DNA of 48,464 nucleotides from CAYXZL01 sp964469925. GTDB lineage: Bacteria > Patescibacteriota > Gracilibacteria > Absconditabacterales > Absconditicoccaceae. Shown here piece after piece: positions 41,843 to 48,464 of the stretch. Position 1 is the first letter of the stretch. Each line of letters opens with the position of its first letter. Below the pieces are notes generated by a model. It made no database searches. It was not told where the DNA came from and saw only the letters and a program-made list of their open reading frames with translations. The stretch spans positions 1 to 48,464 of the forward strand of contig CAYXZL010000010.1 in NCBI GenBank assembly GCA_964469925.1, given 5' to 3'. A program made the position numbers and the translations under genes.

Positions 41843-44119
41843 TTATATTTTTTTCGCTTGGAGTCTGAGACTATTACCAACTACTGTGAGACTACTAAAG
41901 GCCATGGCAGCTCACTCAAAGGCTGGATTGAGCAATACTCACAAGAATGGATAAAAAGCTCCTGCAGCCAATGGTATTCCAATCACATTGAATGCAAATG
42001 CCCAGACCAAGTTTTGTATGATAGCACTATGTGAAAGGTGACTGATCTTGATTGCTTTGACTAGTTTACTCAAATCACCATGCAATAAGGTCAACTCTGC
42101 CGATTCTATTGCCACGTCAGTACCCGTGCTCATAGCAACACCTACGTCTGCCACTGCCAATGCTGGTGCATCATTGATACCATCACCGACCATTGTGACT
42201 AGGTTTCCTGCTTTGGACTCTGACTGGATTTGACGTATGATATCAGCCTTTTCCTCTGGTTTGACCTCGGCATATACACGCTCGATACCTAGCTGTGAAG
42301 CGATATACTGTGCTGTATTGCTATGATCCCCTGTTAGCATGACTGGGATTATCCCCTGCTTTTTGAGGTCTACTATTGCTTGTTTACTAGATGCTTTAAT
42401 CTCATCTGCCACTGCATAGTATCACAAGACCTTTCCTTGTGAAGAGAGAATCAGTGGGGTTTTTCATTGACGGGTTCGTATATCGATGCGTTCACGGTCG
42501 TAGTCTATCCCTTGTGTGGTCAGATAGGATGGCTTAGAGATGGTATAATGTACTCCTTGACATGATCACTCTACCCCCACTCCCTCTATATTGTGGAAAT
42601 TTTCTATTTCTTGTTTGGTGATTGCTTTTTGTTTGGCATATTCGCTGATAGCGTGTGCGATTGGATGGGAGGATAATCACTCTAAGGAAGCAAGGACCTG
42701 CAGATTGTGTGTTGCGTCTCCTTGCACGCTGTGTTGTTCTACCAGTTGTGGTTTACCTTCGGTGATCGTGCCTGTTTTGTCAAATACAACTGTTTTGGTT
42801 TTTCTCAACTTGAGTAATCATTCGGCATTTTTTGCTAAGACACCGTTTTTTGCACCATGACCAACGCCTGTAATAATTGCCATGGGAGTTGCTAACCCAA
42901 GACCACAAGGACAGGCAATCACTAAAACACCGACAAAGCTCATAATAGCAAATTGGAGATTATTGATACTCGGGTAAAAACGCTGACCCAGGAACAATCG
43001 AAACAGCCCTGCTCAGACAGCCACGACTAATGCCGTTGGGATAAACCGTTTCATGATAGTATCGACTTTTTTTTGGATCTGTGGTTTACTATTTTGTGCT
43101 GCTGTAACGATGGCAATAATTTTGGATAAATAGGTATCTTTACCGACCGCCGTTGCCTTGACCTGTAGTGTTGCGTTGGTCACAATCGTTGCACCGATCA
43201 CGATATCTGTCGGTTTTTTTGATACGGGTAGTGGTTCTCCCGTAATCATTGACTCATCGACATCTGCCTTTCACTGTACAATTTCACCATCCAATGGCAC
43301 TTTTTCACCTGGTTTCACAATCATGATATCGCCTATCTGTACTTTTTCTAAGGGAATTGTGATTTCTTGTCCATCCTTGAGTATCAAAGCTTCTTTTGCC
43401 TGCAATCAAAGCAGGGCCTTGATAGCCTGTCCCGTCTTGGACATCACTTTAAGCTCCATATATTTGCCGATGGTGATGAAACCTATCACTACTATGACTG
43501 CCTCATAGAAAAGTCTCTCTGTATCTAACACGCCTTCTAGTGATCCCTCAAAAGCACTGACTATAAAGCTATAGAGAAATGCAGTGACCGTACCGATACC
43601 AACTAATGTGTCCATATTTGCTACTCCGTATCTCATATATCTCCCTAGTGCTTGGACGTATTTTCGACCTACAACAAATAGCATAATCGTCGCAAAGATT
43701 GGCAGTAAGTGATGGATGAATACCATAGCAACTTCGTTGCCTGCTCGCCGTTCGTAGTCAGCACCGATCATCCATACCATAATTCCGATCGAGATGAGTG
43801 CTAGTGGGGCCGCTATTTTCACCTTTTTTTTCATCTGCATTATTTCTTCATCAGAAGAATCTCCATGCACATGACCCGCGTGCTGATTACTATTTTCTAT
43901 AGCATCTACAGGCACTACGAGTTCATAGCCGTATTTTTTGACCTCTTGTGCAAGCTGTTCTGGATTTGTGATAGTGTGGTCATAGTCTATCTCTGCGTTT
44001 TTTGCTACGAGATTGACCTCACAGGATGACACTCCTGGTAGTTTGTATAGTCTCTTAGTAATAAGTGTTGCACAGGATGCACAATGCATACCGTGGACAG
44101 GAAATGTATTTTTGGTCAT
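41843..44119 (-). CDS. copA: Copper-exporting P1B-type ATPase
   Basis: 758 residues, ATG at 44119, TAA stop. N-terminal HMA domain with GMHCASCATLI (CxxC), linker with His-rich HAGHVHGDSSDEE, membrane helices, TGEPLPVSK, CPC copper site in IACPCGLGLATPM (about 405), phosphorylation DKTGT (about 445), HP motif in SSHPIAHAI, GDGINDAPAL (about 643) and the last two helices ending MAFSSLTVVGNSLRL. Cu(I) specificity follows from CPC and the paired N-terminal chaperone. TGA reads Gly at several points including FLGVLLNP. Confidence 0.95.
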
Positions 44120-44227
44120 TGTGTTGAGTTGATTAGACTGTAAAACATGAATTTATAGTCAGGTTTGTGTTTTAAACTTCTATGCGAAAGATTGCGTAAT
44201 GTGTATGACAAATGTCAGGAAGGCAGG

Positions 44228-44503
44228 TTATTGATCAGAAAGGTACTGGTCACAGGTAGGCATACCAGGCATGTGATCACACTGTTCTTTGATAGCGTCT
44301 GCATATATTTTTTTATTGTCCACGTCCAATATGAAATCACAGTTTTCTCACACATTCATCAAACACATGTGAATATTGAACTTTTCCATATCATCAAATT
44401 CATCTCTGCTTTTGGGTAGTTCTGTATCTGTCGATCATGAGCATCATAGCATCATTGATGATATCGCTATTAGCATCATACCACTATAGATTTTCTTTCG
44501 CAT
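44228..44503 (-). CDS. Small lipoprotein of the copper module
   Basis: 91 residues, ATG at 44503, TAA stop. Lipobox SSMMLGCS with the Gly as TGA, followed by GSTDTELPKSRDEFDDMEK and several Met, Cys and His (NIHMCLMNVGENC; EQCDHMPGMPTC). Met/Cys/His content suits metal binding outside the cell. It is 109 bp upstream of copA, same orientation. No family recognised; link to copper inferred from position and composition. Confidence 0.7.
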
Positions 44504-44578
44504 ATGTTTGGGTCACTTATACTATGAAGATACACAAAACTTAACATTTATCACTATGTGAAAATGAGGGTGGGAAAT

Positions 44579-44992
44579 TTATTCGAGTTTTTTTGTGATC
44601 TTGGCAGACTGACGGGCGTCAGGTGGTGCATGTGATAGAAGTTTGTGAACTGGGAAAGTGACTGTATCTGTCGTGTACGTTACCATAGAAAAATGGAATA
44701 GCTCAGACCAATCATAGTATCGAGGCTGACTATCTGGATTGATTACCGTATGACTGATCTTGTCATAGCTACCTAGACAACTATCATAGCACTCTTTGGG
44801 TCCTGTCGGTGCAGTATCGGAAGTAGCCTCATGGTTTGTATGCTTGGACTGTTGAGCATCGTGATAGGGACAATTTACCTTCTGATCTTCGCTATTGTGT
44901 GTCGCTATTTTGTTCATCACAAAACTGTGAGCGAGTGTGTTACTTGCTCATAGGTAGAAAACGATCATCAATGAGGTTATTATCTTTTTCAT
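44579..44992 (-). CDS. Secreted Cys/His-containing protein near the copper module
   Basis: 137 residues, ATG at 44992, TAA stop. Signal peptide (IITSLMIVFYLGASNTLA, Gly as TGA). Mature part has His and Cys spaced in CPYHDAQQSKHTNH and ECYDSCLG, and a later segment VTFPVHKLLSHAPPDARQS. Possibly binds metal outside the membrane. Same orientation as copA and 75 bp upstream of the small lipoprotein. Not recognised. Confidence 0.65.
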
Positions 44993-45129
44993 CGTGGTTG
45001 TATTGTAATCAATGGTTGTGAATTTGCAATAGGCTACATACCATGCACCATTATTGTTATTGACTCGTTTCAGCAATGGATTGTGGTCTTGGTTGTGTAG
45101 CTTAAGTCTACCCGATATGTACACTTGCC

Positions 45130-45248
45130 ATGAGCTGTACTATGAGTATAAGCTTTATGATGATTGTGTGCTTTCTTTGTATGACCTATGCTTTTGCGGA
45201 AAACTCTATGGATACCACGCCCCTTACCATTTACCTCACTTCAACAAC
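45130..45248 (+). pseudogene. Truncated 5' end of a secreted protein gene
   Basis: ATG at 45130 (or 45142) opens a frame with a convincing signal peptide (ISFMMIVCFLCMTYAFA, then ENSMDTTPLTIYLTS) that reads out of frame into hsdM. The signal-peptide part fits host style, while the sequence changes at about 45235-45249 to A-rich, TGA-free hsdM. I read it as the stump of a host gene cut by arrival of the modification cassette, or an assembly chimera. No convincing ribosome-binding site seen before hsdM. Confidence 0.45.
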
Positions 45249-46936
45249 ATGGCAAAAGAACAAAACGGACATTTTGAAGCACAGCTTTTCAAGGCAGCTG
45301 ATAAACTTCGTAAAAATATCGATGCAGCAGAATACAAAAATGTTGCTCTCGGGTTAATTTTTCTCAAATATATTTCTGAAAGTTTTCAAGAACTGTATGA
45401 CAAACTTGCTCACGATGAATTTTCTGATCCAGAAGATAGAGATGAATACAAAGCAGAAAATATTTTTTTCGTCCCTGAACAAGCAAGATGGAAAAACTTA
45501 CAAGCTAAAGCAAAGCTTCCAACCATTGGGCAAGACCTAGATGATGCAATGGAAGTTATAGAAAAAGAAAATCCAGAACTTCGCAATGTGCTGCCAAAAG
45601 TATTTGGAAAACCAAATCTAGACAAAACTTCTCTTGGTCAGCTTATTGATCTTATTTCCAACACAGAACTCAAAGCTACAAGCCAAAGCTCCAAAGATCT
45701 TTTTGGTCGTGTGTATGAGTATTTCCTCGGTGAATTTGCCAATGCCGAAGGAAAAAAAGGAGGACAATTTTATACTCCGAAATCTATTGTCAAACTCATG
45801 GTAGAGATGATCGAGCCATATAAAGGTCGTGTCTATGATCCTGCTTGTGGGTCTGGTGGTATGTTTGTCATGAGTGAAAAGTTTGTAGAAGAACATCAAG
45901 GAAACATCAAAGATATCACGATCTATGGACAAGAATCCAATCAAACCACTTGGAAATTATCCAAAATGAATCTTGCAATCCGCAACATCAACTCGCAATT
46001 TGTAGCTTGGAATACGGAGGGAAGTTTTCTCAAAGATGCTCATCCTGATCTCAAAGCCGATTATATCCTTGCTAATCCTCCGTTTAATCAATCTGACTGG
46101 GGACAAGAGATTTTGCACGATGATGCAAGGTGGAAATATGGTCTGCCACCTGCTGGTAATGCAAACTTTGCTTGGATGCAACATATGCTCTACCACCTTG
46201 CACCGCATGGAGTGATGGCAACCGTTTTAGCAAATGGGAGTCTGAGTTCCANNNNNNNNNNNNNNNNNNNNNNNNNNNNNNNNNNNNNNNNNNNNNNNNN
46301 NNNNNNNNNNNNNNNNNNNNNNNNNNNNNNNNNNNNNNNNNNNNNNNNNNNCTTGCACCGCATGGAGTGATGGCAACCGTTTTAGCAAATGGGAGTCTGA
46401 GTTCCAATACATCGGGAGAAGGAGAAATCAGAAAAAATTTGATACAACATGATTTGGTAGAATGTATCGTTGCTCTGCCAAAACAGCTATTTTACAATAC
46501 CGGCATCCCTGCGTGTATTTGGTTTTTGAGGAGAGAAAAAGCCCCTCTGTCTCCTAAGGGGGAAGATAGAAGAGGTCAGATTCTCTTTATCGATACTTCA
46601 GAAATGGGTTTCTTAAAAGACCGTGTACATAGAGAGTTTAGCGATGAAGATATGGATAAAATCTCTGAGACTTATCACAACTGGAGAAAAAACCCTGAAA
46701 AGTACGAAGACATAAAAGGGTTCTGTAAATCAGCGAATTTATCAGAAATAGAAAAACATGGTTTTGTACTAACTCCTGGAAGATATGTTGGGATCAAGGA
46801 AGCTGAAGATGATGGAATACCGTTTGAAGAGAAGATGGAAACATTAACTCAAACATTAAAAAAACAATTTGCCAAAGAAGAAGTGATGAATGAGGAAATC
46901 AAAAAACAACTGGCAAAGATCGGGTTTAGTATCTAG
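45249..46936 (+). CDS. hsdM: Type I restriction-modification system methyltransferase (interrupted by a gap)
   Basis: ATG at 45249, TAG stop at 46934-46936. N-terminal HsdM helical domain (ALGLIFLKYISESFQELYDK), SAM motif I YDPACGSGGMFVMSE (about 195), catalytic LANPPFNQSDWG (about 275). A run of 100 N (46252-46351) lies inside. The 55 bp before the gap recur after it; removing one copy plus the Ns (155 bp) gives a continuous 510-residue HsdM of normal length. About 37 Gly and none is TGA, unlike the host genes. N6-adenine methylation of the HsdS target is the expected role. No hsdR in the window. Confidence 0.93.
46197..46406 (+). repeat. Scaffold gap (46252-46351) with duplicated 55-bp flanks
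   Basis: Positions 46197-46251 and 46352-46406 are identical (55 bp) and encode the same hsdM residues, LAPHGVMATVLANGSLSS. The 100 N between them are a placeholder. The overlap was probably not merged at scaffolding, so the repeat is an assembly product and not biology. Confidence 0.93.
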
Positions 46937-46946
46937 GAAAAATCGT

Positions 46947-47936
46947 ATGAAAAAAAATCAAAAACTAGCAAATATCATCATCTATCAAGCACCCAATGGA
47001 GCAATCGAACTAAAAGGCGATTTTGATAAAGAGACGGTGTGGGCAAATCAAATGCAAGTTGCTAATATTTTTGGTGTTGATAGATCTGTAGTCACAAAAC
47101 ATATTAATAATATTTTTAAAGATTGAGAATTAGATGAAAAAGTGGTTAGTGCAAAATTTGCACACACCACTCAACACTGAGCAATAAAAGGAAAAACTCA
47201 AATTAAAGAAGTGGTATTTTATAACCTAGATATTATTTTAGCAGTAGGCTATAGAGTAAAATCATCGATTGCAATTAAATTTCGTCAATGGGCAACTCAA
47301 ACACTCAAAGACCATATCACCCAAGGCTATACCATCAACAAAAATCTTCTTCAAAAAAACTACTCTCTTTTTCAACAAGCCCTCTCTGATATCCAAAAGA
47401 TTTCTCACAATAAACTTTCTTCAAATGACGTTTTGGAGCTGGTAAAAACTTTTAGTCATACGTGGTTTTCACTTGATGCTTTTGACAAAGAGAGCTTTCA
47501 AACTAAAAAACAAACACAGAAAACAATCAAACTTGAAGCGGGAAAACTCTATCAGGATATAGCGATATTGAAACAAGAACTCATCGACAAAAAGCAAGCA
47601 ACCGAACTTTTCGCTCAAGAAAAAAGTGCTGGAAGCTTGGAAGGAATTATAGGAAATATCTTTCAAACAGCTTTTGGTGAAGACGTGTATCCAAGTATCG
47701 AATCCAAAGCGTCGCATCTTCTCTATTTCATCGTCAAAAATCACCCCTTCACTGATGGTAACAAAAGGAGTGGAGCGTTTGCATGTATCTGGTTTTTGCA
47801 AAAGGCACAATACAAATTTAGAGACAAGATCACGCCAGAGGCGTTGACGGCTATCACGCTGATGATTGCAATCAGCGATCCAAAAGACAAGCAAAGAATG
47901 ATTGATTTGGTGATTTTACTTTTACGTGGAAAGTAA
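46947..47936 (+). CDS. RhuM-Fic/DOC fusion protein of the RM cassette
   Basis: 329 residues, ATG at 46947, TAA stop. N-terminal RhuM (virulence RhuM) domain: IIIYQAPNGAIELKGDF, QMQVANIFGVDRSVVTKHIN, KFAHTTQHGAIKGKT, FYNLDIILAVGYRVKS. A coiled middle follows, then a C-terminal Fic/DOC domain with the active-site motif HPFTDGNKRSG (about 265), which in this family transfers AMP or similar groups to proteins. Two TGA codons read as Gly in the RhuM part (KDGELDEK, QHGAIKG). Placed between hsdM and hsdS, as in many type I loci. Target unknown. Confidence 0.92.
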
Positions 47937-47940
47937 AAAA

Positions 47941-48441
47941 TGGTGAACTATGAATGGTAAATTGTGAATGAAAGTAATAATTTATAAATTTTATAAAAAA
48001 GCTATGAAAGAAAATATTATAAAAAATAAAACATTTGATTTTTCATTGCTCATTATAGAGATGTATAAGTTTTTGTGTGATGAGAAAAAGGAATTTGTGA
48101 TGAGTAAACAAATACTCAGAAGTGGGACAGCGATTGGTGCTTTGATAGCAGAGTCAGAACATGCACAGAGTAAGATGGATTTTATAAACAAACTTGCTAT
48201 TGCTCAAAAAGAAGCAAATGAAACTTTGTATTGGCTAGAGCTTTTGTTTAGAGCAAAATATCTGAGTAATCAAGAAAAGTATGATCTCATAAAATCAAAC
48301 CTTGAAGAAATCCAAAAAATCATTTCATCAATAATTATCACCACAAAGTCCAACTTAAAAAAATAATTTACCATTCATTCATAGTTAAAAATATGACAGA
48401 TAATTCATCATTCACAATTCACAATTCACAATTAAATAACT
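47941..48441. repeat. Inverted and tandem repeats around the four-helix-bundle gene
   Basis: The sequence before the gene (about 47941-47970, with CTATGAATGGTAAATTGTG) and that after it (about 48366-48385, AATTTACCATTCATTCATAG) are inverted copies with a 4-bp insertion. TTCACAATTCACAATTCACAA-type tandem copies lie at 48411-48434. Such flanks are known around genes of this family (intervening-sequence proteins). Confidence 0.72.
48004..48366 (+). CDS. Four-helix-bundle protein (S23/intervening-sequence family)
   Basis: 120 residues from ATG at 48004 (an in-frame ATG at 47968 lies in the repeat), TAA stop. Pattern FDFSLLIIEMYKFLCDEKKE, KQILRSGTAIGALIAESEHA, FINKLAIAQKEANETLYWLE is the 23S-rRNA-intervening-sequence / four-helix-bundle family (also related to Avd). 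Role unclear; often found within mobile or RM loci. No TGA codon. Flanked by inverted repeats. Confidence 0.9.
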   Translation: MKENIIKNKTFDFSLLIIEMYKFLCDEKKEFVMSKQILRSGTAIGALIAESEHAQSKMDFINKLAIAQKEANETLYWLELLFRAKYLSNQEKYDLIKSNLEEIQKIISSIIITTKSNLKK

Positions 48442-48464
48442 GGGTGGAGACGACTTTGGGGGAG
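48393..48464 (+). CDS. hsdS: Type I restriction specificity subunit, 5' end (partial)
   Basis: 24 codons, ATG at 48393 to the right edge. After a repeat-derived N-terminus (SSFTIHNSQLNN) comes WVETTLGE, the usual start of the first target-recognition domain of HsdS. The gene runs out of the window. The tandem TTCACAA repeat is inside the reading frame. Confidence 0.75.
   Translation, partial: MTDNSSFTIHNSQLNNWVETTLGE

Noticed and set aside
45054..45248. Extended N-terminus of HsdM
   Set aside because: The family starts at MAKEQNG; the upstream part is unlike HsdM and lies antisense or out of frame to the signal-peptide stump.
46197..46406. True tandem duplication within hsdM
   Set aside because: Exact 55-bp identity on both sides of a fixed 100-N placeholder is typical of an unmerged contig overlap.
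48366..48441. CRISPR array
   Set aside because: The repeats are very short, contiguous and without spacers.
1..48464. Genetic code 4 (UGA as Trp)
   Set aside because: Motif positions held by TGA require Gly (P-loops, Nudix, GG turns), and conserved Trp positions are TGG.
1..48464. Widespread pseudogenes from premature TGA stops
   Set aside because: The interruptions are all TGA, never excess TAA or TAG, and reading through restores full-length families.

Overview
The window comes from a bacterium that reads UGA as glycine (genetic code 25), the code of Candidatus Absconditabacteria (SR1) and Gracilibacteria (BD1-5). With UGA as stop almost every gene breaks. With UGA as Gly the pieces join into full-length proteins, and the Gly falls on invariant motif positions: Walker A and signature of an ABC ATPase, Nudix boxes, the RsmG SAM loop, PheS motif 3, Kazal domains, the subtilase GTS motif. 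All coordinates and lengths below use code 25 with TAA/TAG stops. No rRNA, tRNA or CRISPR array was recognised.

Layout. 1-2.6 kb: two exported proteins with DUF11-type domains, one a subtilisin-like protease running off the left edge with a Pro-Thr repeat. 2.7-7.2 kb: pyrD, a PH-like membrane protein, a DUF2231-like membrane protein, a PIG-L/LmbE deacetylase, a hypothetical protein and a lipoprotein. 7.4-9.0 kb: two paralogous exported Kazal-type protease-inhibitor proteins. 9.1-12.8 kb: a Cys/Met-metabolism PLP enzyme, a thioredoxin-like lipoprotein with a CPSC membrane protein, trmB and rsmG. 13-18.3 kb: a ketopantoate-reductase-like enzyme, a HAD phosphatase, a C39-like peptidase, pheS and an ABC ATPase. 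18.3-22.1 kb: a co-oriented run with hrcA, a Nudix hydrolase and an MBL-like protein among small unknowns. 22.2-32.3 kb: a large block with a TraD/VirD4-type ATPase ending in an S1 domain, a degenerate PriA-like protein, a PKD membrane protein and two large proteins of unknown function. 32.3-39.6 kb: gatB, a thioredoxin-like protein, two exported Tyr-rich proteins, a GT4 glycosyltransferase, a GIY-YIG protein, a bactofilin-like membrane protein and an acidic lipoprotein. 39.6-45.0 kb: a Nudix hydrolase, then a copper module (HMA chaperone, HMA-TauE/SafE-cupredoxin fusion, CopA ATPase, small lipoprotein, secreted Cys/His protein). 45.2 kb to the end: a type I restriction-modification cassette (hsdM, RhuM-Fic, four-helix-bundle protein, start of hsdS) that looks recently acquired. 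It contains a 100-N scaffold gap whose flanks duplicate the same 55 bp.

How it fits together. The gene content (proteases and protease inhibitors at the surface, Tyr/Asn-rich secreted proteins, disulfide and copper handling in the envelope, a conjugation-type ATPase) suits a small host-attached or predatory cell of the Patescibacteria/CPR type. That lifestyle is inferred from the family repertoire and is not shown by the sequence. The most system-like parts are the ATPase/PKD/unknown block, the paired Kazal genes beside a surface protease, and the modification cassette in which a repeat family appears to supply the N-terminus of HsdS.
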